From Macrostomum hystrix (taxonomy: Eukaryota > Platyhelminthes > Macrostomidae), in the NCBI GenBank assembly GCA_950097015.1, contig CATNEN010000007.1:4216001-4280000 (forward strand): a stretch of DNA of 64,000 nucleotides. The letters are read 5' to 3'. Positions within the stretch are counted from its first letter, which is position 1. Every line of letters begins with the position of its first letter. This document shows, piece after piece, positions 21,700-33,490 of the stretch. The notes under the pieces are model-generated. The model was given only the letters and a program-made list of their open reading frames with translations. It searched no databases and was not told the origin of the DNA. A program made the translations under genes and the position numbers.

Positions 21700-23490
21700 C
21701 TAGATAGCATAGTTAATTTTCTACTTGCTAACATGATGCAGTTAGCAGCATAGTACCTGTTAGTAGTCACAGTGTTTACTGTTGAAATATTAATAAGTGA
21801 TGGGTGAGGGCCTAAACCAAAAGGATCAGAGAATGTTTATTTTTACATAGCTTATACTGCTGCTACTCCTAATCAAACTAGGCCCTATGCTTTTTGGTAG
21901 GGAAAAACAAAAACAAAAATTATTGTACTGTCTTTTGAACTAAGCGGTTGAAAGTATGCAAGTGTTAATAAAGAAAGAAGTTTAACAAGAATAAAATAAG
22001 TTAGACGATTGGCCAAAATCCAAAACTAAGTGGATGAATACTACATATTATATATGTTATACTTTACAATATATATAATGGATTTTGTTATTGTTCTATT
22101 TTGTTCTATTTTGTTCTATTTTTCTATTTTTAAATGGAAGCAAAATTAAAAAGACAAAGCTAATTGGGCCTAAGAAAATATATATTCTCAAATATGGTCT
22201 AAAACTACATAGCTATAGGGTCTAGTGTAGCTAGCTAGTACAATAACTATATTCTTATACTTTTAAATTAACTAAAAACAGAACCAGATAAAAATGTTTG
22301 TCCCTAATAAATATATTTTTGTTTTTGTTAGTTTTGTTAATTTTTGCTTATTTAGTGAAAAGAAGCAAAAAAAATAGTTGCTTATTTAGAATGCCAATGC
22401 ATTTCGACCTAACAGGTCATCTTCAGTAATACAAAAGATTCTCTTTGTAAAGTCTTGATTAAAAGATAGAAAACTTATTCTCATTTTTAAATTGTCTAAA
22501 TTTTTATTGGCTTAGACCATATTTTACTTTAAGACATACTATTTGCCAGTATGATTAATAATTATAAAGCTATGTAATAAACAAAACCAGTTGGTATCAG
22601 TTCAAGAAGGTTTAAAGAAACTCGTTAAATTGTAGAACTACCAAGAAAAGTGGCATTCCCCCTGACAATATTTAGTGCTGCACCCAAATAGAGCAATGCA
22701 AGCACACAAAACTCAACTACACATGCCAACTTTTTGTTGCACATCTTCTGAAACAAGAATCAAGTCGCCGGCTCTTTAGACTATCAACATATTCAATAGT
22801 TCTGACCAAAGGTTTGATTTTCACATAAGTTCTAGTGTTTTTCACCCATATGCATGAATTAGCACTGTGCCTCAGTGTGGCTTTGCCATGCCTTCAAAAT
22901 TTATCAGCATGTCATCTGAATGTGCCTGCATCATCTCTGTCTTTGGTGGTCACCTACCTTAATCTTGCTGGACCTTTAAGTGCTACAACAGGTGGAAATA
23001 GGCCACTAATGACAGAATTTCTCCAAGCTCACTGATCAAGCCTAAATATTAGGTGCAGCTCAGCCACAGGACACCATAGCCTAGTCTGTCAACCAATCAG
23101 TCACCACCCAACGCTGATAGCATTCAGGCACTGCCAAAAAAATTCTGAGGGATTTCCCCTGCTTGGTATAAAAACGAGTGGCAAAATGGCTTGGTAGTCC
23201 TACAATTAGCAGCTAAAGAAATTGGATATTTTTCTTAGATTTTTGCTAATAAAGTGTAAATGTAAATGGCAAAAGTACTTTTAGAATAAATAATATTCTA
23301 ATAAATATCGATATAGAATTAATAAATAATGAATAGCTATAGCTAAAGATAGCACGGAGTGTTCTTTTGAGAAACCTGACTAAAGCCTTACTGAGTTCAT
23401 GCAATATATCTGGGGATATTATTGCTTTACATCTTCACTGTGTGCAGAAGATTCCATTTCTGAATGACCTCTTCCAGCAGCGCCTCGGCC
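21700..23490. other. AT-rich region upstream of ERH
   Basis: No gene is recognised apart from a ribozyme-like motif at 22389-22432. The frame at 22835-23035 has no recognised family. The region should contain the ERH promoter; a TATA-like TATAAAAAC occurs near 23168, but no transcription start can be fixed. Confidence 0.5.
22389..22432 (-). ncRNA. Possible degenerate hammerhead ribozyme motif
   Basis: On the minus strand CTGAAGA is followed, after one extra U, by a 5-bp stem GACCT/AGGTC with loop GTT. Then comes GAAA and a hairpin ATGC/GCAT with loop ATTG. This order matches the hammerhead core CUGANGA-stem II-GAAA-stem III. The third stem is weak (TTA/TAA). Such motifs occur at the ends of Penelope-like and other retroelements. 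It may be a chance match or a decayed copy. Confidence 0.35.
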
Positions 23491-23495
23491 CAGAC

Positions 23496-23804
23496 ATGTC
23501 GCACACCATTCTACTGATCCAGCCCACCCTGCGCAAGCCGGATAGTCGCACCTGGAGCGACTACGAAACTGTCGACCTCTGTCTTGAAGGCATCTGCAAA
23601 ATCTACGAGGAGCACCTGAAGGTGTCCAATCCGAACTCGCCGTCCATCACCTACGATATTTCGCAGCTGTTCCAGTTCATTGACCGGCTCGGCGATCTCA
23701 GCTGCCTGGTGCTGAACCAGACCACCGGAACCTATGTGCCGCACAACAAGAGCTGGATCAAGGAGAAAATCTACGTCCTGCTGCGCAAGCAGGCCGGGCA
23801 GTGA
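23496..23804 (+). CDS. ERH: Enhancer of rudimentary homolog
   Basis: This small nuclear protein works as a dimer with splicing and RNA-decay factors. The 102-aa product has the family's full length (about 104 aa). It starts [11 protein letters not shown] and contains [19 protein letters not shown] and [11 protein letters not shown], the most conserved parts of ERH. The start is fixed by the universal MSHTILL N terminus. An acceptor-like CCCAG lies 2 nt upstream of the ATG. The coding frame has no intron, unlike vertebrate ERH. No poly(A) tract or target duplication is seen that would mark a retrocopy, and the sequence shows no decay. Confidence 0.93.
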   Translation: MSHTILLIQPTLRKPDSRTWSDYETVDLCLEGICKIYEEHLKVSNPNSPSITYDISQLFQFIDRLGDLSCLVLNQTTGTYVPHNKSWIKEKIYVLLRKQAGQ

Positions 23805-24479
23805 GTCCGTCTCGTAGTGCCCAACTCATTGGCGGTTTGGTTGGGCTGCATTTAACTGAATGCGTTTTGTGTGACTCTATAAGGACTTGCAACCCTGACC
23901 CCGTTCTCTCTCTATGATTGTGCTTAAACATCAGTAATTTTTATTACTCTCTTTAACTTCTACTTGTTTTACTTGGGGCAGCTGAATGAAACGCTGACTG
24001 GTTTGTCTACTCACAGTAGCACGAGTGATTACATGGGGGGCTGATTGATTTTCTAATCACTTTAATTCGATTAATCTACTAGTTTCCTCTCAGCGCTATT
24101 GTATGAAACTTAATTGTGGCATTATTGGTATCGATAAGTTATGCCCAAAATTGCGCATCAGAAAATGTAACTACATTTTTTAATAAGTACATCCGCTTGT
24201 AGTTTGGAAATATGCGTTTCTCACTACTTATTGCCTCGAAAGTAGTATCCGGAACATCTTGTGAGACGATAAAAATAAAAATATCTAAAAAATGAATTTT
24301 TTTGCTTTCTGAGCACTTGTGAACAGGGACGATGCGTCTCTCGGCGTCTCTGTAATGTTAATACATCAGTTTGCTGTTTAAAGCTGGCAGCATATCCTGT
24401 TCTCTTAGGTGAAACCTAATTGGCTTGGAAATTTTGCGTTCTCTTAATAATTTACCTGATTTAGGAACTTTAAAATTTG
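23805..24479. other. ERH 3' flank
   Basis: AT-rich 3' sequence with no further exon seen. An AATAAA at about 24274 is a possible polyadenylation signal. Confidence 0.4.
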
Positions 24480-24865
24480 GCAGATGTAAGAATAGGATTC
24501 GGGACACTGACGAATGTCGGAGTGGGATTCGAGAGTTAGACAGATGTGAGAATAGGATTCGGTAATTGGATAACAGGTGGAAATAGGCCACCTGTCTTTT
24601 AGCGGTTTTAGTTCGACAATAGGATACGGAAATAGTACGGGTTAGACAATGGGATTCGGGAATAGTACGGGTTAGACAATGGGATTCGGGAATAGTACGG
24701 GTTAGACAATGGGATTCGGGAATAGTACGGGTTAGACAATGGGATTCGGGAATAGTACGGGTTAGACAATGGGATTCGGGAATAGTACGGGTTAGACAAT
24801 GGGATTCGGGAATCGGACAGGTGGGAGAATCGGATTCGGGAATCGGACAGTTATGAGAATAGGAT
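24480..24865. repeat. Minisatellite, 30-bp unit
   Basis: The core at 24630-24815 has six near-perfect copies of a 30-bp unit containing TACGGGTTAGACAATGGGAT. Diverged relatives with GGGATTCG(G) spread over 24480-24865. Inside it is a 20-bp word (24593-24612) that recurs at another array at 29715-29734. Confidence 0.92.
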
Positions 24866-25434
24866 TTAGAATCACAGGTGTGTATCAGGTGTGCGTACGC
24901 ATGTGATGAGAATAGTGTTTCGGCTAAGCATTTAAAATTAGAATACGTCAGCATGATAAATTGCTCCTGATCTGGACTGCTTTTTAAGCGGAATTAAAAA
25001 AAATAACTGGTACAATAAAGCGTCTTTGGCCTGCCCGTAGCGATTCTCTCTAGTTGCGAAAGGGTTTTTATTGCGAAATCGTATACAGGCGATTGGATGC
25101 GAACGCAGTGACTCGCATCCTGCTTCAGCCTGCGGTGACTCAATGGTCGCCGATTTAGGACACAATACTGCACATGCGCAGCCATGCAAAAGGAAATCAG
25201 CCAATGCAACTGCCCCGGCTAACGAGCCTTCCACAATGTTTCCTGAGCTGAGTTAAATTAGAAATTTTAATATTTTCTTTAATTCTCCAACAACTGGATC
25301 TCTGGCTTAAGTCTTGCTTGGGTCACCTCAGACTGATATTTCCATAATCAGGCTGCTATAATTATGCCTGACGCATGGTGCTTCTTAAATTAAAATATTC
25401 TACAAAATTCCTGAAATGGGGGTGGTTACCAAGA

Positions 25435-27245
25435 GTGCACTCAATGAGGTTGGGGAAACCACCAATGTACTCAATGAGGTTGGGGAAACTACCAATGTAC
25501 TCAGTGAGGTTCAAGAAACCACCAATGTACTCAATGAGGTTGGGGAAACCACCAATGTACTCAATGAGGTTGGGGAAACTACCAATGTACTCAATGAGGT
25601 TGGGGAAACCACCAATGTACTCAATGAGGTTGGGGAAACTACCAATGTACTCAGTGAGGTTGGGGAAACTACCAATGTACTCAGTGAGGTTGGGGAAACT
25701 ACCAATGTACTCAGTGAGGTTCAGGAAACCACCAATGTACTCAGTGAGGTTGGGGAAACCACCAATGTACTCAATGAGGTTGGGGAAACCACCAATGTAC
25801 TCAGTGAGGTTCAGGAAACCACCAATGTACTCAGTGAGGTTGGGGAAACCACCAATGTACTCAATGAGGTTGGGGAAACCACCAATGTACTCAATGAGGT
25901 TGGGGAAACTACCAATGTACTCATTGAGGTTGGGGAAACTACCAATGCACTCAATGAGGTTGGGGAAACCACCAATGCACTCAATGAGGTTGGGGAAACT
26001 ACCAATGTACTCAGTGAGGTTCAGGAAACCACCAATGTACTCAGTGAGGTTGGGGAAACCACCAATGTACTCAATGAGGTTGGGGAAACCACCAATGTAC
26101 TCAATGAGGTTGGGGAAACTACCAATGTACTCATTGAGGTTGGGGAAACTACCAATGCACTCAATGAGGTTGGGGAAACCACCAATGCACTCAATGAGGT
26201 TTGGGAAACCACCAATGTACTCAGTGAGGTTTGGGAAACCACCAATGTACTCAATGAGGTTGGGGAAACCACCAATGTACTCAATGAGGTTGGGGAAACC
26301 ACCAATGCACTCTGTGAGGTTGGGGAAACCACCAATGTACTCAATGAGGTTGGGGAAACTACCAATGTACTCAGTGAGGTTGGGGAAACTACCAATGTAC
26401 TCAATGAGGTTGGGGAAACCACCAATGTACTCAATGAGGTTGGGGAAACCACCAATGTACTCAGTGAGGTTCAGGAAACCACCAATGTACTCAGTGAGGT
26501 TGGGGAAACCACCAATGTACTCAATGAGGTTGGGGAAACCACCAATGTACTCAATGAGGTTGGGGAAACTACCAATGTACTCATTGAGGTTGGGGAAACT
26601 ACCAATGCACTCAATGAGGTTGGGGAAACCACCAATGCACTCAATGAGGTTGGGGAAACTACCAATGCACTCAGTGAGGTTTGGGAAACCACCAATGTAC
26701 TCAATGAGGTTGGGGAAACCACCAATGTACTCAATGAGGTTGGGGAAACCACCAATGCACTCTGTGAGGTTGGGGAAACCACCAATGTACTCAGTGAGGT
26801 TGGGGAAACTACCAATGTACTCAGTGAGGTTCAAGAAACCACCAATGTACTCAATGAGGTTGGGGAAACTACCAATGTACTCAATGAGGTTGGGGAAACC
26901 ACCAATGTACTCAATGAGGTTGGGGAAACCACCAATGTACTCAATGAGGTTGGGGAAACCACCAATGTACTCAATGAGGTTGGGGAAACCACCAATGTAC
27001 TCAATGAGGTTGGGGAAACCACCAATGCACTCAATGAGGTTGGGGAAACTACCAATGTACTCAGTGAGGTTGGGGAAACCACCAATGTACTCAATGAGGT
27101 TGGGGAAACTACCAATGTACTCAGTGAGGTTGGGGAAACTACCAATGTACTCAGTGAGGTTGGGGAAACCACCAATGTACTCAATGAGGTTGGGGAAACC
27201 ACCAATGTACTCAGTGAGGTTGGGGAAACCACCAATGTACTCAAT
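25435..27245. repeat. Large minisatellite, 30-bp unit with higher-order structure
   Basis: About 60 copies of a 30-bp unit (TGAGGTTGGGGAAACCACCA followed by ATGTACTCAA). Because 30 is divisible by three, long frames stay open on both strands, but no start context, codon bias or family supports translation. Variant units recur in the same order in blocks beginning near 25801, 26011 and 26461, so multi-unit segments have been duplicated. Confidence 0.96.
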
Positions 27246-28013
27246 TATCTTTGTGGAAATAATAAAATTACCCCGATGGAGTTGGAGAAACTGCTATTGC
27301 ACTACAGAAAAACATAAATGCTGTTTATGTTGCAAAGGAACTGCCTGTAGACTAAGGTCGGGCATATTTTTCTATCGTTTTATGACCTGATTTGGCATAA
27401 GATGGTCAGATTTCCTGAGTAATTTAAGACCCGCGGTTAAAAACTTTATTTTGCTTTTTAGTACTGCGGTCTTCGGAAGCGGTACTGACAGACAACGTGT
27501 TAGTAATTAATTGAACAAGGCGGTATGATATTGGGGCCGACAAGCCAAACTTGCAGCAGATCAGGCTGTCTTTCGCCAAAGGAAACCGACATTTCGACTT
27601 TACATAGTCATCTAGCGGATGCAGCTTCAAAAGGCAATAAAATGCGAATGAATAGCGGCACAGTGAGACATAAAACTGGTCAGCCGGAATGTGCTGTTTT
27701 GCTTTTGTTTTGCTTTTTATCTTCGCCTTCCTATAGCGGCCGGGAAACATTCCAGATAAGAGGATATTATAGCTCTGTGGCGGCCACACAACACGCGACT
27801 GACCAGCGCTAGTGCAGCTAATGTTTGATTTCCTATTCTCTATCATCTCGGCCTGGACCTGATCCCAGAGCAGTCCTGGGATCTGATTGCCGGTTGCTAA
27901 GGCAGCCCTCCGCCGCTTGAGGGCAGCAGCTTCGCTTCTCTGATTTGAGAATTCGGGTTATTGGATTCGCTCCGCACATGATGTATTACTGGCAACGTCT
28001 GTCTGTTCTCGTT
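27246..28013. other. Intergenic, nothing recognised
   Basis: No exon or repeat family is recognised. Open frames on both strands are unsupported. Confidence 0.45.
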
Positions 28014-28281
28014 GTTTTAGACGTCCACATCTGTTCTCGGCGGTGTTTTAGACGTCCACATCTGTTCTCGGCGGTGTTTTAGACGTCCACATCTGTTCTC
28101 GTTGTTTTAGACGTCCACATCTGTTCTCGGTGTTTTAGACGTCCACATCTGTTCTCGGTGTTTTAGACGTCCACATCTGTTCTCGGTGTTTTAGACGTCC
28201 ACATCTGTTCTCGGTGTTTTAGACGTCCACATCTGTTCTCGGTGTTTTAGACGTCCACATCTGTTCTCGGTGTTTTAGACG
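28014..28281. repeat. Minisatellite, 28-bp unit
   Basis: About ten copies of a unit with TTTTAGACGTCCACATCTGT then TCTCGGTG. Some copies have one extra or fewer GG steps. Confidence 0.92.
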
Positions 28282-28924
28282 TTACGTAAGTCTGTCTAGA
28301 TGTATGTCTCTTTGTCTGTCAATATTTTTTGTATGTCTGTCCGTCTGTCAGCAGCTAGCCTGACTAAAAATCCCCTTCAACCTCTCTATACCTGCGGCTG
28401 CACTTTTATTGCGTCCAGGGTTAGTGCTCCGCCAGCTAGCGGCAGCCCCGCATCCATTGCGCATCCTAAAAGCTGCCATCGCCGCAGTGCTAGCGAGGTG
28501 GGCGGCTTCAAATGCGCGCTAACGGCGCCAATATAGGCGGTATTCGAATCCTGAATTAAATAAGAATTGTTTTCAACTCGCCCGCAATGGAACAATGTCG
28601 AGAGAAAATGTCCCGGCGGCATCTTGTTGCTCTGCGCTTTTATGGGGGGCCGGCATAAATTTCACTGCGGCAGGGGAGTTTCAGGTTCGTGGGAATTTCG
28701 CAGTAAAATGCGTGCGCCCCCCTCTTCTGGGATCAAAACTATGGTTTGCAATTTTTATGCGACTACAACTAGTCCGCATCGGATCAGGTAAAAAGCTGCG
28801 ATCTGTCTGATCCTCAGTTTTGGACGAAAAAATCTTTGCAAAACTAGAGACTGGGATCGTGGTCCGAAACTGAACAACTGAAATCCCTTTTCAGAATCCT
28901 GGGAGACTGTTCTCGCTGTCTAAC

Positions 28925-29510
28925 AATCGGTTCTCCGTGTTTTCTCTTTGTCTAACCGTGTTTTCTCTCTGTCTAACCGTGTTTTCTCTCTGTCTAACAG
29001 TATTTTCTCTCTGTCTAACCGTATTTTCTCTCTGTCTAACCGTGTTTTCTCTCTGTCTAACAGTATTTTCTCTCTGTCTAACCGTATTTTCTCTCTGTCT
29101 AACCGTATTTTCTGTCTGTCTAACCGTATTTTCTCTCTGTCTAACCGTGTTTTCTCTCTGTCTAACCGTGTTTTCTCTCTGTCTAACCGTGTTTTCTCTC
29201 TGTCTAACCGTGTTTTCTCTCTGTCCAACCGTGTTTTCTCTCTGTCTAACCGTGTTTTCTCTCTGTCCAACCGTGTTTTCTCTCTGTCTAACCGTGTTTT
29301 CTCTCTGTCCAACCGTGTTTTCTCTCTGTCTAACCGTATTTTCTGTCTGTCTAACCGTATTTTCTCTCTGTCTAACCGTATTTTCTCTCTGTCTAACCGT
29401 GTTTTCTCTCTGTCTAACCGTATTTTCTGTCTGTCTAACCGTATTTTCTCTCTGTCTAACCGTGTTTTCTCTCTGTCTAACAGTATTTTCTCTCTGTCTA
29501 ACAGTCTGTT
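28925..29510. repeat. Minisatellite, 21-bp unit
   Basis: About 27 copies of TTTTCTCTCTGTCTAACCGT plus G. The multiple-of-three period gives spurious long frames on both strands. Confidence 0.95.
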
Positions 29511-29754
29511 ACAAACTTGCGGCAAGTCAGTTATCTACATTTTTAATCTGTTCAGATGCAAGCACACACGGACGCTTAGCGCACGTCCTTAGCAAAGGTT
29601 GTTGCTAGTTTCTTAAGAAACAAAATTTCCACAAAGAAGAATTGAAGCAAAGTTCTGAATTTATAAAAATTGCATAGAATCGGGCGAAATAGGGTGCAAG
29701 GAATGACTACATTGTGTCTTTTAGCGGTTTTAGTAATCGAGAATCGGATCTAAC

Positions 29755-29950
29755 AGTTCAGCACCAGATCTAACAGTCCAGCATCAGATCTAACAGTTCA
29801 GCACCAGATCTAACAGTTCAGCAACAGATCTAACAGTCCAGCATCAGATCTAACAGTTCAGCACCAGATCTAACAGTCCAGCATCAGATCTAACAGTCCA
29901 GCATCAGATCCAGCAATCCAGCATCAGATCTAACAGTCCAGCACCAGACG
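29755..29950. repeat. Minisatellite, 20-bp unit
   Basis: About ten copies of AGATCTAACAGTYCAGCAYC. It is preceded by the 20-bp word shared with 24593-24612. Confidence 0.9.
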
Positions 29951-30173
29951 TTACAGTGTCCAAAGTAAGGAAACCAAACGATGATAAAAAAATAGCAGCA
30001 TCAAAGCTGTTGTGTCGGCCTGAGCAGTTCCGATTGGTTCAGAGGCTCACAGCCAGTTAGCCCTTTTCCAGTCGCCCCTCCGAAGTATTTATGACTCTAG
30101 ATAAGCAAGCGAGCAAGCAGTACAAAGGCAAGCGCAAGGGACAAGTGCATTTTGTTGCCGAAGCAGCTAAGCC

Positions 30174-33069
30174 ATGCAGTCTCTGCCGCCTGTGTTGTTT
30201 CTACTTCTTGCCGCAGCTCTCCTGGATGCTCAGCCGCCACCACCGCAGCAGCAGCAGCAGCAGCAGCCGGCACTTCACGGCGCCCTAGTGATGGTGCACG
30301 ACGACGAGAGCCTTCAGCAGTCCAACGACGCCGCGGCCAAGGCTCAGCTGTCTTGCAGCCCGGCACCCATCGAGGTGGACATGTGCAAGGACATGCAGTA
30401 CAACCACACTGCCAGCCGCCTTCCTGGCTACAGCAAGCAGTCGGAAGTGGCCTACGCGCTGCGCCAGTTCAAGGAGCTCACGATGGCGCCCTGTGCGCCA
30501 TTTCTGAAGCTCTTCGTCTGCTCGATGCACCTGCCGTTGTGCAACGTTGATCAGCAACTGCTGGTGCGGCCGTGCAAGGAGTTCTGCCTCCGCATCCGGG
30601 ACCTCTGCTCGCCGCTAGTGCAGCAGTTCGGACATCCGTGGCCGCAGAACTTGGCCTGCGACAATCTGAACTACGAAGTGGACCTTGGCAAGCCGGGGAG
30701 CAGCTCCGGCGGCGGGCGCAGCCTCTGCCTCCGGCCGAGCAATCAGGAATTCGAGGAGGCGCTGAAGAACCTTCAGAGCAGTTCCTACGATACTATTCCG
30801 CCGCAGCTGCCGCCGCCGCCTCCACCACCGCTTCCTCCGGCATTGGACTCGGAAATAGGATCGGCTGTAACAAAGACTCCCTTGTCGTCCACTAAACAGC
30901 CGAGGAGGGCGACTCGCTGCTCCCAGGCCGAGGTACCCCTGGTGGATGGCGGCGCCGAAATCAGCGCCCGATTCAGGCGAGCTTCGGTTTGCGCGCCGCT
31001 GTGTCGGGCGGATCTGATGTTTAACCGGGGAGACAAAGACCTGGCGACAGCGTGGATGCTGGCCTGGTCTACGGTGTGCTTGGTCGCTGCGGCTCTGGCC
31101 GTGGCGACCTTCGCTCTGGACGGCGAAAGATTTCGCTTCCCGGAGAGACCCATTGTGTGGGTTGCGGCCAGTCATCTGCTGTACGCCTGCGGCCACCTGC
31201 TCAGAGTCTGGCTGGGCCCAGAGATGGCCGGCTGCGCGCCCAGCGGGGTGGCTGGCCAGCCGTTGCATCGCGTGTCTCGACACGCGGGCCACTGGTGCGC
31301 CGTCGTCTTCCTCCTCCTGTACTTCGCCTCCGTCGCCGGCTGCATTTGGTGGCTCCTACTGACTGTCTGCTGGTACCTCTGCGCCGCCAGGAAGTGGGCT
31401 CACGAAGCTCTGGCACAAAGGTTGGCGATTGATTCCCCTGATGGAACCATGGATTCTCCGAATTGAACCCTAGATTCCCCTAATTGAACCCTGGATTTCC
31501 CTAATTGAACTCTGGATTCCCCTGATGGAACCCTGGATTCCTCTGACTAAACCCTGGATTCTCCTAATTAAACCCTGGATTCCCCTAATTGAACTCTGGA
31601 TTCCCCTGACCGAACTCTGGATTCCCCTCATTAAGCCCAGGATTCCCCTAATTAAGCCCAGGATTCCCCTAATTAAACCCTGGATTCCCCTAATTAAACC
31701 CTGGATTCTCCTAATTAAACCCTGGATTCCCCTAATTAAACCCTGGATTCTCCTAATTAAACCCTGGATTCTCCTAATTAAACCCTGGATTCCCCTAATT
31801 AAACCCTGGATTCCCCTAATTAAACCCTGGATTCCCCTAATTAAACCCTGGACTCTTTGGCGTATCCCCCCACCGAGCTGCGGATTTCTCTGACTAAGCC
31901 ATATAGAGGCCGAGATAATTCCGGAAAATAAATTTGTTATAACTCGTGCGCAGGTCAGTTTGGCTGCACATGCTGGCATGGGGTGTGCCACTTCTGCTCA
32001 GCGTTACGCTGCTGGTGCTGCACCGGGTTGAGGCGGACGAGCTGACTCACCTGTGCACCGTGGACAGCTCGAACCTGCTGGTGTTTGTCGTGTCTCCGAA
32101 CGCGCTCTGCCTAGCAGCCGGTCTGGGCTTCCTGGCCAGCGCTCTGTGCTCATCGGCCTCCGTGCGGCACAGCCTGAAGTGGAGCGGCAACGAAGCCTTC
32201 CGCCGGCTAGAGAAGCTCATGACCAAGATTGGCCTGTTCTCCTTCCTGTTTGTGCTGCCCACCGGCTGCGTGTTGGCAATCAACATCTACGAGATGCTGG
32301 AGACTGACAGATGGGCCGCCAGCCTGGACAAGGTAGGGCTCCTGCCTGAAGCCTTAGGGAAAGGTGGGAAGAGAGTAGTAAAAGGTGAAAAGTGAGTAGG
32401 GAAAGGTGAAAAGTGAGTAGGGAGGGGTGGGAACTTTGGATATTTAGGGATGTGGAAAGTGAGTCGGGAAAGGTGTAAAGTGACTGAAGGATCCAGAAAC
32501 GAACCAAGGCACTGGCAGTCTCGAGTCTCCAATTGCCGCAGGTTCTGTCCAGGCCGCACTGCTCAAACTCGAGCGGTCTCGTAGCCGCAGAGGACGGCAG
32601 CTGCAGCCTGGAGTTCGGTCCATCATCAGCTCTGAGCATCCTGAAGATCTTCATGTCCCTGACGGCCGGCCTGCCCTCCGGCCTGTTTGTCTGGTGCAAC
32701 AGCAAGTCTCTGGCGGCCTGGAGGCGCTGCATCTGTCGAGCCCTCGCCTGCGGCGGCGCCGGCTGCCGCGACGGCCACGGAGACGGCCGCGCTGGCGGTT
32801 GCGGTGGCAGTGGGCGCCGCGATCAGCCGCCGCTGCCGCCGCTGCCGCCTGCGCATGGCCTCGCCCTGAATTCTGGCGACAGGACGCAGCAGCAAAAGTG
32901 CACCGATTATCGGCAGCAGCAGCAGCAGCACCAGCAGCAGCAGCAGCACCAGCAGCAGCACCAGCAGCTTCTCATTAGGCAGCAAAACGCTGCCGCTGCA
33001 GCCGTGGCCGCTAATGATCGACTGCTGGTGCCAAACACCATCGGCTCCTTCGCCGCCTCGGAGCTGTAG
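30174..33069 (+). CDS. fzd: Frizzled-family Wnt receptor
   Basis: This is a seven-pass receptor for Wnt ligands at the plasma membrane. Exons are 30174-31420, 31954-32332 and 32542-33069, joined in phases 2 and 0, giving 717 aa. A signal peptide (1-20) is followed by a poly-Gln/Pro stretch. A cysteine-rich Wnt-binding domain has ten cysteines (Cys61-Cys185), then a Pro-rich linker. TM1 starts near 292; RFRFPERPI after TM1 and RKWAHEA after TM3 are typical Frizzled words. Exon 2 has DELTHLC and RLEKLMTKIGLFSFLF. The cytoplasmic KTxxxW motif that binds Dishevelled reads KSLAAW. The tail is Gln/His-rich from CAG repeats and lacks an obvious PDZ ligand. The Frizzled subclass cannot be assigned by eye. 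ATTAAA at about 33095 is a possible poly(A) signal. Confidence 0.9.
31440..31860. repeat. Minisatellite, 21-bp unit, Frizzled intron 1
   Basis: About 20 copies of CCCTGGATTCCCCTAATTAA plus A. Most units have no AG on the sense strand and include CTAAT, a branch-point-like word. The array starts about 20 nt after the exon 1 donor at 31421. Confidence 0.93.
32350..32480. repeat. Short minisatellite, ~21-bp unit, Frizzled intron 2
   Basis: Five or six copies of GGGAAAGGTGAAAAGTGAGT. Each unit contains GTGAGT, a consensus donor, and the array begins within 20 nt of the true donor at 32333. Confidence 0.85.
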
Positions 33070-33239
33070 GCGGCATCATGAAGTGCTTCAACTATTAAAC
33101 AACTTCTGTCTAGTGACAGTTCAGTTCAAATTCAATCAATCAAATTGTCATTTTCTTCCTTGTACAAACCAGGCTACCTTCTAAATCTTCGCTGCAACAC
33201 TCTGACTTGAAGCTAATTTTTTTAACTTTCTTGGTCTCA

Positions 33240-33490
33240 TACAAAACCACCACCCACAACACTGATCCCACACCACCAATCCCACACCACCAATCCCACA
33301 CCACCAATCCCACACCATTGATCCCACACAACTGATCCCACACCACCAATCCCACACCACCAATTCCACACCACCAATCCCACACCACCAATCCCAAACC
33401 ACCAATCCCACACCACCAATTCCACACCACCAATCCCACACCACCAATCCCACACCACCAATCCCACACCACCAATCCCACACCACCAAT
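33240..33490. repeat. Minisatellite, 14-bp unit
   Basis: About 17 copies of ACCACCAATCCCAC, 170 bp past the Frizzled stop codon. It reads as a 14-residue peptide repeat in all frames, a by-product of the 14-bp period. Confidence 0.92.

Noticed and set aside
25375-27390. Very long overlapping open frames (671 and 633 aa forward, 490 aa reverse).
   Set aside because: They are by-products of a 30-bp tandem repeat whose length is divisible by three; several frames on both strands stay open at once, and no protein family or start signal supports them.
28937-29608. Open frames of about 200 aa on both strands.
   Set aside because: They follow from the 21-bp period of a minisatellite and have no unique coding sequence.
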